A stretch of 64,000 nt of DNA from an uncultured Clostridia bacterium (lineage in GTDB: Bacteria; Bacillota; Clostridia; Christensenellales; CAG-138). Of the stretch, positions 8,467 to 16,608 are shown in pieces. The DNA is taken from contig CALVWJ010000004.1 in the NCBI GenBank assembly GCA_944366945.1, positions 1 through 64,000 of the forward strand, read 5' to 3'. The position numbers were made by a program, and so were the translations under genes. The notes beneath the pieces are model-generated. The model ran no database searches, was not told where the DNA came from, and saw nothing but the letters and a program-made list of their open reading frames with translations. Position 1 is the first letter of the stretch. The number at the start of each line of letters is the position of its first letter.

Positions 8467-8958
8467 TCAGTCTGGCACCCCATCTCCATCTGTGTCCACA
8501 AATGCTGGAGGCGGCGGAGGCGGCATTTCGTCCGGCTCATGGTCGCATTCTTCATGGTGCATGCCCATACCTGCCGTTCCATAAATTTCTTTGCCGATTA
8601 GCCCCTTCTGCGTACGTTCCCGCTCCACGATGTTGGAGAGGAACCTGCGCACCTTTTCCGGATGTTTGATATTCTCCAAATGCACCGTATGGTGACTCTG
8701 GTCCGCGCTAAAAAGGGTAACTGTGCCTACCCCAAAGATTTTCTGACCCAGCGTGCGCACCATCTTGATATCCAGGATGCGATAAAGCAGCAGCTCATCC
8801 GTTTCCGTGCGGAAAAAGCCCCTGCGCAGGAAAAAGCGATCGTTCGTGACCTCATATACGGTGAAGCTCAGCGGCATGCCAAGAAAGCGTTTCCGGTCAT
8901 GCCACAATATGGTATCCTTTTCAGCTTCCACCGCGCAATTGGTATTTTTCTTTGCCAT
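8467..8958 (-). CDS. PH-domain (bPH-like) protein with poly-Pro and DxDxDG tail
   Basis: 163-aa protein without signal peptide or membrane segment. Residues about 15-110 look like a bacterial pleckstrin-homology domain: ILWHDRKRFLGMPLSFTVYE, then DELLLYRILDIKMV. The tail has seven consecutive prolines and ends DTDGDGVPD, the Ca-binding loop type of thrombospondin type 3 repeats, which normally occurs in secreted proteins. It opens the murQ-nagK operon (stop 1 bp before murQ) with AAGGAG upstream. Function unknown; a link to wall recycling is only positional. Confidence 0.75.
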   Translation of the reverse strand: MAKKNTNCAVEAEKDTILWHDRKRFLGMPLSFTVYEVTNDRFFLRRGFFRTETDELLLYRILDIKMVRTLGQKIFGVGTVTLFSADQSHHTVHLENIKHPEKVRRFLSNIVERERTQKGLIGKEIYGTAGMGMHHEECDHEPDEMPPPPPPAFVDTDGDGVPD

Positions 8959-9071
8959 ATGCGCATGCTCTCCTTCGCGATTTTTATAGTTTTTTCAACA
9001 ATTGCTGTGGGATGCTAACTACTCTGCTATTGTATCATACCACGCGGTTGAATTCCACCGCGCATCCCCTT

Positions 9072-9854
9072 TCACAGAGCATCCGGCTCAAAATCAATCC
9101 CGGCGCGGCGCGCTTGCGCCTGTTGCAGGCGCCGCGCAATGGAATAACGCCTTCCATCCTTAAAGAAGTTTGCACCCGTCTGCTTGAAATGGAAAGCAAC
9201 GCCCGCCGCCATGCACTGTGCGCGCAGCGCAAGCACCCAGGCATAGTCGCAAGGGCGTGCTGCATCACCCGATTCCCCGCCTGCAATAACCTGCCTAATC
9301 CACGGGCCAAGATATGCGGTCAAATCGATTTGCTCCAATAGCGGCTCGCAGGCCACGAAGCGATGCGCAATCGGCGCATTTCGAAAGATGGGGAGCCGGT
9401 AATCCGCCATGGCCTGGTTCTCCACCGTGCAGCCCACGGAAACGTTGGGGTAACCAGCGCCCCAATCCGTAGGAAGTACCTGCACAAAGCGATCGATGCG
9501 CTTTGTGATAAACAGGAAGCTAAGGTCCTGGCGTTCCCGCATCATAGCCCACGCTTCCGGCCGCCATGGATCCGCGTCTTCCAGCAGGAAATCCGAAGTA
9601 AAGCAGGTGTAGACCAGCGTTCCCGGCGCAAGTTTGAAGCTACCGCCGCGTACGCGGCGCCGCGGGAGTAGGAACTCACCCGTTTTGCACACACTCGATG
9701 CGTCTCGCCCGTGCTGCGCGTCGATGCGATACACATAGCAATTCATGCAGCCTGCAGAAAGCTTATGGCACCCATGCCAGGGGTTCCAGCCGGCTTCAAG
9801 CGTCTGCATTTTGCTTTCTGTCGATTTACTATATGCCGGCTTATTTTCCTGCAT
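9072..9854 (-). CDS. DUF5131 (phage Gp37/Gp68-like) family protein
   Basis: 260-aa protein with the opening GWNPWHGC and GCMNCY, a Cys-rich motif typical of the phage Gp37/Gp68 family, which resembles radical-SAM enzymes. FITKRIDRF and GGESG also fit that family. The substrate is unknown. The frame starts at 9854, but the ATG at 9809 (MQTLEAGWN) is an equally good start; neither has a strong ribosome site. It lies alone, 28 bp downstream of the HD hydrolase gene. Members occur in phages and in bacterial chromosomes, so transfer is possible. Confidence 0.8.
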   Translation of the reverse strand: MQENKPAYSKSTESKMQTLEAGWNPWHGCHKLSAGCMNCYVYRIDAQHGRDASSVCKTGEFLLPRRRVRGGSFKLAPGTLVYTCFTSDFLLEDADPWRPEAWAMMRERQDLSFLFITKRIDRFVQVLPTDWGAGYPNVSVGCTVENQAMADYRLPIFRNAPIAHRFVACEPLLEQIDLTAYLGPWIRQVIAGGESGDAARPCDYAWVLALRAQCMAAGVAFHFKQTGANFFKDGRRYSIARRLQQAQARRAGIDFEPDAL

Positions 9855-9882
9855 TTTCCATCGTTTTCCTACATTTTTTGCG

Positions 9883-10452
9883 TTATTCGCGCGGCCCGAT
9901 TCCCAATGCGTCCATCTCGCGCCGCATGCCTAAAATCACAAGCTCCATGACCGCATCGAGTTCCATCCCAAGCATTTCGCAGCCCTGCGTGATCACGGCA
10001 CGATCGCATTTTGCAGCGAATTTTTTGTCTTTAAATTTCTTTTTAAGGCTTTTTACCTCAAGATCCGAAATGCCCGTGGGCCGCATAAGCGATGCCGCGT
10101 GGACGATACCCGTGAGCTCGTCCACTGTAAAAAGGCTCTTCTCCAGTTCCGACTGTGGCTCCACGTCACTGCAAAGGCCGTATCCATGCGAAAGGATGGC
10201 GCGAATGTCTGCCTCCTCCACGCCCTCGGGCTCCAACAGGGCTCGCGTATGCTGTAGATGCTCCTCCGGGAATTTCTCATAATCCACATCGTGCAGATAT
10301 CCAATTGCTTCCCAATAAGCGCGATCCGCGCCAAAATGCTCGGCCATTGCGCCCATTGCTGCGGAAACCGCAAGCGCATGCGTAAGCAGATGCGGTTCCT
10401 GGACATGCTTTGCAAGGATCGCTCTCGCCTGCTCCATCGTAAGCTGTGCCAT
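9883..10452 (-). CDS. HD-domain metal-dependent hydrolase
   Basis: 189-aa predicted phosphohydrolase of the HDIG-related type. The expected His and HD residues are visible in LTHALAVSAAM and GYLHDVDYEKFPEEH, followed by ILSHGYG and TVDELTG. The last Asp-containing segment is followed by a conserved VKSLKKKFKDKKFAA region seen in this uncharacterised family. GAGGAA lies 7 bp before the ATG. The substrate cannot be predicted. Confidence 0.87.
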   Translation of the reverse strand: MAQLTMEQARAILAKHVQEPHLLTHALAVSAAMGAMAEHFGADRAYWEAIGYLHDVDYEKFPEEHLQHTRALLEPEGVEEADIRAILSHGYGLCSDVEPQSELEKSLFTVDELTGIVHAASLMRPTGISDLEVKSLKKKFKDKKFAAKCDRAVITQGCEMLGMELDAVMELVILGMRREMDALGIGPRE

Positions 10453-10518
10453 CTTTTGTTCCTCGTTTCTTGGGTATATTCTTATTTAATATTATTATAC
10501 TTCGAAATACGTTATCGC

Positions 10519-11268
10519 TCAACCATCCCCGGGCATCTTCACCGCCATGCATGCGCCGCCGGTTTCAGCGATCAGTTCCGAAACGGTTACAAAGCGGAAT
10601 CCTTTGGCAATCAGTTCCGGGATGATCGCGTCCATCGCCTCCGCCGTAGAATCCTGCTGGTCATGCATAAGGATGACGCTCCCTTCCTGCGCTGCCTGCA
10701 CAACATATTCAGTCAATTCGGAGGTATTGCGCGGCTTCCAGTCATTGGTATCCACGGTCCACAGCACAAGCGGATATGGCACATTCTGACGCACAGTTGC
10801 GTTATAAAATCCATAGGGCGGGCGCACGACTGCCGCCGCATGGCCTAGCACCCGCTCAAATTCGGCATTTGTTTTGTTGATCTCTTCTGCGCATTGCGCT
10901 GCGGAAAGCTGCGTTAGGTCCGCATGGCTGTAGGTATGGTTCCCGATCTCGCAACCAAGCGACTCCATGCGCAAAAGCACATCCTCACGGCCGGCGACGC
11001 GGCTTCCCAGCACAAAAAACGTTGCGCAGACATCGTGTTCCTCCAGCACGTCCAGGATGTGCGTTGTCACATTAGGGTACGGCCCATCGTCAAACGTCAA
11101 AGCAATCAAGGGCCCATTTTCATTTACGGCGGCGGCAGGAAGCACCGCTTCCTGCCTGCTATCCCGGTTGCTCAATAGGAATAAAAACAGGCAAACCAGG
11201 CAAAGCATCATTGCCGCTGCTTTCACGTTTTTTTGCATCGCATGTGCCTTTTTCTGCATCTTCTCCAT
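10519..11268 (-). CDS. polysaccharide deacetylase (NodB domain), membrane-anchored
   Basis: 249-aa carbohydrate esterase family 4 protein. An N-terminal membrane anchor (about residues 17-33) is followed by the NodB catalytic core: TFDDGP (motif 1, catalytic Asp and metal Asp), NHTYSHADL (motif 2, HxxxH), RPPYG (motif 3), DTNDW (motif 4) and LMHD (motif 5). It acts outside the membrane, probably on peptidoglycan or a related amino-sugar polymer, as PdaA/PdaB-type enzymes do. The start could be the ATG at 11268 or the one at 11238; the anchor is present in both cases. Confidence 0.9.
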   Translation of the reverse strand: MEKMQKKAHAMQKNVKAAAMMLCLVCLFLFLLSNRDSRQEAVLPAAAVNENGPLIALTFDDGPYPNVTTHILDVLEEHDVCATFFVLGSRVAGREDVLLRMESLGCEIGNHTYSHADLTQLSAAQCAEEINKTNAEFERVLGHAAAVVRPPYGFYNATVRQNVPYPLVLWTVDTNDWKPRNTSELTEYVVQAAQEGSVILMHDQQDSTAEAMDAIIPELIAKGFRFVTVSELIAETGGACMAVKMPGDG

Positions 11269-11318
11269 GCCACATGCTTATGCACCACCTGCACGCACTA
11301 TGCGCGCCGGAAACTCTA

Positions 11319-11618
11319 TTAGGCATCGTTGAACGTAACAATGCCTACCTGTGTGGTTTCGATATAGTGCTCTTTGATCTCCCGCAGCCTGGCCATATGT
11401 GGCTGCTTGAGATGTGCCTGCTGATGCGCATGGCTTGCCCATTGTTCCAATAGCACAAGCGTCTCTGTGTCACCCGTGGATGGGCAATAGGCATACTTTA
11501 AACACCCCTCCTCCGCATGAATTGCGTCTAGCACGCCGCTTTTCTCTATCTCCTGCAAAAACGCCGCTCTTCCGCCTGGCCGAGCAGAATAGATTACACA
11601 AAGCGTAAACGGTTCCAT
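11319..11618 (-). CDS. antibiotic-biosynthesis-monooxygenase (ABM) domain protein
   Basis: 99-aa ferredoxin-like-fold protein of the ABM/YgiN family, often putative quinol monooxygenases. Recognisable features are MEPFTLCVIYSARPG, the central AEEGCLKYAYCPS and VLLEQWASHAHQQAHL, the usual EW/QW-x5-H motif. The start at 11618 is used because GGAAGG stands 10 bp upstream; the longer frame to 11687 adds a non-conserved stretch. Its role is not evident from the neighbours. Confidence 0.8.
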   Translation of the reverse strand: MEPFTLCVIYSARPGGRAAFLQEIEKSGVLDAIHAEEGCLKYAYCPSTGDTETLVLLEQWASHAHQQAHLKQPHMARLREIKEHYIETTQVGIVTFNDA

Positions 11619-11760
11619 GAAAGCCAGCACCTTCCTTCCAAATGCAATTCTTTCCAATAGCATAACCTTCCAAAGCATAGATGGCAAGTGCGCCTAACTA
11701 CCCTTCTGCCTGCTTTGGGCCATGCTTTTTAGGCTTTTTTTCTTGCGCTCCCTTTTTATA

Positions 11761-11778
11761 AAGCGTTTGCTTTATTAT
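11761..11778. promoter_or_regulatory. candidate RpiR-family operator, copy 1
   Basis: AAGCGTTTGCTTTATTAT, 18 bp, is repeated exactly in inverse orientation at 25372-25389 over the rpiR promoter. It contains the inverted repeat AAGC-N4-GCTT. It lies 45 bp upstream of the -35 of the secreted cyanophycinase gene. Confidence 0.5.
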
Positions 11779-11822
11779 TTGCTGTCATATTCTTCATTTC
11801 TGCATATTCTGTTCGTTTTCGC

Positions 11823-11851
11823 TTTACTTTTGTGCATGCAATCATTATAAT
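11823..11851 (+). promoter_or_regulatory. promoter of the lipoprotein cyanophycinase
   Basis: TTTACT at 11823-11828, 17-bp spacer, TATAAT at 11846-11851, 35 bp before the start codon. Confidence 0.75.
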
Positions 11852-11886
11852 GAATTTATCATCATTCCATAATGGAGGAAAACGCT

Positions 11887-14523
11887 ATGGATCGAAAAAC
11901 ATCGTTCTTCGCGTTGCTGCTTGTTGTGCTTCTTGCGGTTTCTGCTTGCACCACAACCCCTGCAACAACCGAAACACCATCCCCGACCACCTCTGCGGAG
12001 CCTACTTCAATACCCGAAGAGACTCCCGAGGAAAGCCATATGTTATATGAAGAAGCTCCTTCTAAATACGAATATGGCGTATATGTCAACATGGACACCA
12101 CCACTGGCGACGCTCTGACGGATTATTCCGTTGCATTCAACAACTTTGCGGATCGCGACGCCTATGTAATCTATTCCACCCAGGGCCTCACGCATGCCAA
12201 AGAAGCGCTTGCTGCGCTGGGCGAAGGCGGCCTTGAAGCGCTTGTGTCCGAAAACAAGGCGCTTAAGATTCGCTCCAACGATGGGTTCCATCCTCTGACC
12301 GAATCCCTCTTGAGCCTTGAAGGCAATGCTTTTAATCCCGAAGAGAAGGAAACATTCTATTATGTTTACGTTGCCTTTGAAGGCAACCAGGGCCTTGAAG
12401 TTGAAAAGGCTGGACGCTTTATCACGCCCAAAGATGGCCCGGAGGCGCTTTCCCAATATAGCGCTTCTGAAATCGGTGCGATCGTCCCTGGCGGCGGATC
12501 CACTTCAATCTTCACCATGTCCTCCAGCTATTCTCCTGACTACATTGCCGCTTTGACGCAGGGTGCGCATGAAGCGGGCGTCGAGGTTCCCCGCGTTGCA
12601 GTTATCGAGACCACTGTCGGCACCGAGGCGGAGCTCTACGACGATATGTACCTGCCAGATGAAGATTATCCTTCCGTGCACGATGCGCTCGTGGAAGACG
12701 GCATGGAACCCGTCTACATCCCGCTTGGCATCGATAATTACAAGGACGTTCAGAACACCAAATATTTCGCCGATTTGGTACGTAGCTGCCACATCATCTT
12801 CTTCACGGGCGGCGATCAAGCCTATTATGGCCTCGCGCTGGCCAATGAAGACGGCACGCCTTCCCTTATTGCGCAAGCGATTACCGACGTGCTTGAAAAC
12901 GGCGGCACGCTGGGCGGAAGCAGTGCAGGCGCAGCTGCTATGTCCGGCACTGTACTCACAAGCGGCGCCTCCGGCTCCTACCAGCCGTTGTACTGGAACG
13001 GTGCGGAAACCTTTGACGTGTACAAGCTGACTTCTGAAACCATTTCCGAAAATGTTTCTGCCAAGGAAGGGAATAACATGCTCTATGAGAGCATTGGTTT
13101 TGTAGAGCCCATCCTCGGCCAGGATATCATGTTTGACACGCATGTGGACGCCCGCGGCCGCATTGGCCGGCTGATCATTGGCCTGCGTGATGCAAACCCG
13201 ACAGGGATCGCTATCGGCGTGGATGAAACCGCCGGCATCCGCATTGACGGCGCAACCAAAACCGGCACAGCTTTTGGCACGAGCGGCGTTTATATCATCG
13301 ATGCAGCCAATGCAGTTTGGGGCGACGCCGGCACAGAAGGCGGCTTCAATGTAACGGGTCTTGTGATCCATTATTTGACACCCGGCGATGTTTATGACTT
13401 CACGACCGGTACAGTCACGCCGGCTGAAGGCAAAACGGAAATCGTGCCCACTGGCGAGCTCCACATTACGGAAGACCTGTTTGGCACAGATGAAATGGGC
13501 ACCACGGTTCTTTCCTTTGCGCACAGCGCAGAGCAGACCGTAACCGCCGAGGTTGCCAACACCATGACGCAGCCCTTCCTTTCCGGCAGCCTTTATACCT
13601 TTACGTTTGAGAAAACGGCCGATACGAAGTGCTATGCGTCCACCGAATTCTTCCCCAATCCGAAATACTTCGGCGATTTCCTGCAAACCACAGTAGAGGG
13701 CCTGCAGGTATCCGTAACCAATGGGCCGAGCAAATTTGACCCGAACGCTGGCGGTGATTTTGCTCCCGTATCTGCTGCTACAGAAGAAAACGGCTATGCA
13801 GTAGGCATTACTTTTACCGGCCCCATCAGCATCGGCTACGAGGGGAACAACAGATACTTCCTCGATTGTGAAGAGGAGGAGAATGTTCCGGATAACTACG
13901 TAACCGTAACCGATGCGGACGGCAACGTGAAGGAGCAGGACCGTGTTTATACCTTCCGCGTGGATAATGAGAACACGCTGCGCATTGTGTTGGTGGATGG
14001 CGTATACTTTGCAGAAGGCGACAGCATCACGCTGAAGACTGGCATTACAAGCCTTTATGGCTCCAATCTGGCTGCTGAAGCAACCTTCCGCCTCACGGAT
14101 GGCACTTGGGTGCTGGAGTTTGACCCCAATGCCGGTAGCGCCAGCAGCGGTTTTGCGGCTGTATCCGCGGTTTCTGAAAGCGATAACGAGTATGCGGTTG
14201 GCGTCACCTTTACAAGCCCGCTGAGCGTAGGCTATGAAGGAAACAACAATTACTTCCTCGATTGCGAGCAGGAAGAGAATGTTCCGGATAATTACGTGGC
14301 AGTTCTCGATGCAGACGGCAATCCCAAGGAGCAGGACCGCGTCTACACCTTCCGGATCGACAACGATAATACCCTGCGCATTGTGCTCGCAGATGACGTC
14401 TTCTTCGCAGAGGGTGACAGCATCGTGCTCAAGACCGGCATCACGAGCGCAGATGGCTCCAACCTTGCTGCAGAAACCACGTTCCGCCTTACCGACGGCA
14501 CTTGGGTTCTGGAAGCGGAATAA
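11887..14523 (+). CDS. secreted lipoprotein cyanophycinase (peptidase S51-like)
   Basis: 878-aa exported protein. A lipoprotein signal ends at C21 (VLLAVSAC), followed by a Thr/Pro/Ser-rich spacer. The region from about residue 190 to 500 is a cyanophycinase-like class I glutamine-amidotransferase fold: IVPGGGS, FFTGGDQ and GGSSAGAAAM with the nucleophile Ser346. Cyanophycinases hydrolyse cyanophycin to beta-Asp-Arg. The C-terminal third holds two tandem copies of a domain of about 128 aa (see the repeat). The ATG at 11887 has GGAGGA 8 bp upstream. It is monocistronic with its own terminator. Cyanophycin as substrate is inferred from the family and from isoaspartyl dipeptidase and a peptide importer in the same region. 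Another isoaspartyl-containing polymer is possible. Confidence 0.87.
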   Translation: MDRKTSFFALLLVVLLAVSACTTTPATTETPSPTTSAEPTSIPEETPEESHMLYEEAPSKYEYGVYVNMDTTTGDALTDYSVAFNNFADRDAYVIYSTQGLTHAKEALAALGEGGLEALVSENKALKIRSNDGFHPLTESLLSLEGNAFNPEEKETFYYVYVAFEGNQGLEVEKAGRFITPKDGPEALSQYSASEIGAIVPGGGSTSIFTMSSSYSPDYIAALTQGAHEAGVEVPRVAVIETTVGTEAELYDDMYLPDEDYPSVHDALVEDGMEPVYIPLGIDNYKDVQNTKYFADLVRSCHIIFFTGGDQAYYGLALANEDGTPSLIAQAITDVLENGGTLGGSSAGAAAMSGTVLTSGASGSYQPLYWNGAETFDVYKLTSETISENVSAKEGNNMLYESIGFVEPILGQDIMFDTHVDARGRIGRLIIGLRDANPTGIAIGVDETAGIRIDGATKTGTAFGTSGVYIIDAANAVWGDAGTEGGFNVTGLVIHYLTPGDVYDFTTGTVTPAEGKTEIVPTGELHITEDLFGTDEMGTTVLSFAHSAEQTVTAEVANTMTQPFLSGSLYTFTFEKTADTKCYASTEFFPNPKYFGDFLQTTVEGLQVSVTNGPSKFDPNAGGDFAPVSAATEENGYAVGITFTGPISIGYEGNNRYFLDCEEEENVPDNYVTVTDADGNVKEQDRVYTFRVDNENTLRIVLVDGVYFAEGDSITLKTGITSLYGSNLAAEATFRLTDGTWVLEFDPNAGSASSGFAAVSAVSESDNEYAVGVTFTSPLSVGYEGNNNYFLDCEQEENVPDNYVAVLDADGNPKEQDRVYTFRIDNDNTLRIVLADDVFFAEGDSIVLKTGITSADGSNLAAETTFRLTDGTWVLEAE
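13741..14520 (+). repeat. tandem duplication of a C-terminal domain in the cyanophycinase
   Basis: Two units of about 384 bp (13741-14124 and 14125-14520, roughly residues 618-745 and 746-877). Both run FDPNAG, AVSA, YAVGVTF or YAVGITF, GYEGNN, YFLDCE, EENVPDNYV, DADGN, KEQDRVYTFR, NTLRIVL, AEGDSI, LKTGITS, GSNLAAE and TFRLTDGTWVLE. They look like beta-sandwich adhesion or polymer-binding modules. Confidence 0.92.
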
Positions 14524-14542
14524 CGCATATTGACCTCACATC

Positions 14543-14572
14543 AAACCGGAAGCCTGCGGGCTTCCGGTTTTT
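14543..14572 (+). terminator. terminator of the lipoprotein cyanophycinase
   Basis: AAACCGGAAGC 14543-14553 pairs with GCTTCCGGTTT 14560-14570, followed by T-rich sequence. Confidence 0.93.
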
Positions 14573-14593
14573 CTATATTGGATAAGGCCTTGC

Positions 14594-14864
14594 CTATTGA
14601 CTGTTCAATGGCTTTTCCATATGAGGTCGGAGTCCATTTCCCAATCGTTCCACCACATATGCGGGCTTAATCCCTTTATAAAGCCTTCCTGCCTCTTTTT
14701 AGACAGCCTTCTTCTTTTTGCGTGTTAGCTCCTCCTCTTTTCTCGTAAATTCAGATTCACCTATACAGCTTTCGCAGTGCTCCTGCACATGGATTTCACC
14801 TTTGCGCCTAACGTTTTGGATTGAGCCATTCTTTCGCTTTTCCTGCTCCGCGTTCTTGCTTTAT
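14594..14864 (-). pseudogene. possible decayed ORF, unidentified
   Basis: One minus-strand frame has coding-like composition but no start codon and an in-frame TAA near 14703. Readable fragments are GEIHVQEHCESCIGESEF and EFTRKEEELTRKKKKAV before the stop, and KEAGRLYKGIKPAYVVERLG after it. I do not recognise it. The rest of the interval up to 15125 shows no convincing gene on either strand, and the base composition is more AT-rich than its neighbours. Confidence 0.25.
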
Positions 14865-15125
14865 ATTGATACGCTTTCCCTTTTGCATGCGAGAGCGCGC
14901 ACAGCGCCCTTCCACGCAGCTTTGGCAGTATCTGTGTTGGAGAGTCGAGCGGTCCTTTTCGCCTTTCCTGCTTTAATACCAGCGTGTTATTCTATTGCTG
15001 AATGGGTGGTCGCTACCTTCTGCCGTAAAGCGGAAATACTGCAGAGGCTCCTATGCAGTTTGGATAACATGTCTATGCATGATGTGTAAGTTCCCTAATA
15101 TGCATGCCCCCGCTTCAGCATACAA

Positions 15126-15152
15126 AAAGCAGGAAGCAAAGCCTCCTGCTTT
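15126..15152 (-). terminator. terminator of the aspartoacylase-like gene
   Basis: AAAGCAGGA 15126-15134 pairs with TCCTGCTTT 15144-15152. On the minus strand a T-run follows, 30 bp after the stop codon of the gene ending at 15182. Confidence 0.8.
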
Positions 15153-15181
15153 CGATTCCCCTGTATGTTCGATTTCCTCGT

Positions 15182-16066
15182 TTATGCCTTCTTCTCGGGT
15201 TGGATGTACACCATTACGCTAAGGTCATCCGGGAAAATGTAGGCGCACGGCAGAATGCTCATCACCATGCCGTCTTCGGGAGCATAGACCGCAGCGCCAT
15301 CTACGGTGCCGATTTTCGCGCCAGCCTTAACCTGGTCGCCTTTTTTCACTTCTGGGCGCCAGAGGCCGCCTTCGGGCGCTTCCGCATCTTTAAGCGTTCC
15401 ATAGAACTGCGGCGCTGCACCTTCGATCTTGCCGGCGACAACGCCCTCGGTGCGCAGCATATCCATCAGCCCAGCATAGCACTGCTCTGCAACCGGCAGG
15501 TTTACCGTGCCGCTTCCTGCGCCGGAAGGCAGCTCGATGATACAGGCCGCCTGGTTGCGTTTTCTGCAGGATTCCGTGAAAAGCTGGCCGGGCGTTCCCT
15601 CAGAATGCACAGCAATCGGCATCGTGATCTTTTCCACCAGCTTGCGCGCTTTTTCACTTTCGCTGTAAATGGAAAGGATATAGGGCAGCCCATGTTGACC
15701 GCAGCAGTGCAGGTCTACCAGGATATCCGCGTCCGCTGTTTCCGCATAGATCGACGCCGCGAGGCGATGGGAAAGGCTTCCTGCAGCGTTGCCGGGGAAA
15801 ATCCGGTTAAGGTCTTCCTTGTCAAAGGGGCTTCGCCGCTGCATGCAGCGCATTGCCGTTGCATTCACGGTGGGGATGATCTTCACCGTGCCGCGCAATG
15901 GGGCATTTTGGGTAAAAAACGCAATCAGCTGCTGCGCAACATAGATCCCGCTGACCTCATTGCCATGAATGCCGGCGGTAAATGTAATATGCGGCGCTCC
16001 GGATCCGAATGTGTGCACCTCATAAGCCGCGCTGACGCCGGACTCTGATACCGTAACTGTCCTCAT
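15182..16066 (-). CDS. succinylglutamate desuccinylase/aspartoacylase-like zinc hydrolase
   Basis: 294-aa M14-like carboxypeptidase-fold enzyme that removes acyl groups or hydrolyses amide bonds of N-acyl amino acids. Zinc ligands are visible in GIHGNE (His, Glu) and DLHCCG (His). NRIFPG fits the substrate-binding region, IIELPSG holds the general-base Glu, and the C-terminal beta-barrel (GDQVKAGAKIG) resembles the AstE/AspA tail. AGGAGGT lies 8 bp upstream of the ATG. It sits inside the cyanophycin/isoaspartyl cluster, so an aspartyl-containing amide is a plausible substrate. This is inference. Confidence 0.85.
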   Translation of the reverse strand: MRTVTVSESGVSAAYEVHTFGSGAPHITFTAGIHGNEVSGIYVAQQLIAFFTQNAPLRGTVKIIPTVNATAMRCMQRRSPFDKEDLNRIFPGNAAGSLSHRLAASIYAETADADILVDLHCCGQHGLPYILSIYSESEKARKLVEKITMPIAVHSEGTPGQLFTESCRKRNQAACIIELPSGAGSGTVNLPVAEQCYAGLMDMLRTEGVVAGKIEGAAPQFYGTLKDAEAPEGGLWRPEVKKGDQVKAGAKIGTVDGAAVYAPEDGMVMSILPCAYIFPDDLSVMVYIQPEKKA

Positions 16067-16071
16067 CTCAA

Positions 16072-16100
16072 TTGACCTCCTCCATGTGGTATGATATACT
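16072..16100 (+). promoter_or_regulatory. promoter of the small membrane-protein gene
   Basis: TTGACC 16072-16077, 17-bp spacer, TATACT 16095-16100. It overlaps the ribosome-binding site of the divergent aspartoacylase-like gene, so that gene's own promoter must lie further upstream on its strand, inside the membrane-protein gene. The position also rules out the start codons at 16072 and 16087 for the plus-strand gene. Confidence 0.7.
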
Positions 16101-16137
16101 TTTTTTGATCCAAAAAGCGTTAAATCGGGGTTTTATC

Positions 16138-16554
16138 ATGGTGAATTATGCATTGAAAAAACTGGGGTATCATTTTGCGATCTGCTTAATTGCCTGGTTT
16201 TTGATCTTAAAATTCTCCCCTTATACCGGCATATATGCAGGGTGGTTTTCCGGCTTTTTAAGCGCCTGTTACCTGCTTGCAGGCTGGCTCTCCTATCTCA
16301 AAAGCAAAGGGACCGATTTTGGAAAGCTCCTGCGCCGCAAAAAGCCGCCAGAAACGCCCTATTACCTCCGCAATGTTGCCAAAGAGCGCAAGCCGCGGCA
16401 AGGGCTCAACGGTGCGCGCCATGTATTCGATGACGATCTTGCGGAGACTGCGGAAGAACAGGACTCCCTTCTCCCGCCTCCGGTGCGCCATCGGGCAACC
16501 GCAATCGCCTTTGCCATAAACGGCATCCTGCTTTTCATTCTATCCGCGCTCTAA
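16138..16554 (+). CDS. small membrane protein, three predicted segments
   Basis: 138-aa protein starting MVNYALKKLGYH. Two hydrophobic segments lie in the N-terminal 50 residues (AICLIAWFLIL and GWFSGFLSACYLLAGWL), then a charged, Pro-rich cytoplasmic region, and a last segment AIAFAINGILLFILSAL at the C-terminus. The ATG at 16138 is chosen because the promoter lies just upstream of it; longer frames would begin before the transcription start. Unrecognised. It lies between the aspartoacylase-like gene and the cytosolic cyanophycinase, convergent with the latter. Confidence 0.75.
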   Translation: MVNYALKKLGYHFAICLIAWFLILKFSPYTGIYAGWFSGFLSACYLLAGWLSYLKSKGTDFGKLLRRKKPPETPYYLRNVAKERKPRQGLNGARHVFDDDLAETAEEQDSLLPPPVRHRATAIAFAINGILLFILSAL

Positions 16555-16570
16555 ACCAAGAAAATAAACT

Positions 16571-16607
16571 GTGCTGCAAGCGCAGAGGATGCGCTTGCAG
16601 CACTTGT
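16571..16607. terminator. bidirectional terminator
   Basis: GTGCTGCAAGCGC 16571-16583 pairs with GCGCTTGCAGCAC 16591-16603, with TTGTTTT on the plus side and A-rich sequence on the other. It is shared by the convergent membrane-protein and cyanophycinase genes. Confidence 0.88.
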
Positions 16608-16608
16608 T

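Noticed and set aside
14718..15089. 123-codon plus-strand ORF
   Set aside because: Composition unlike neighbouring proteins, no ribosome site, no motif; it lies opposite the decayed minus-strand frame.
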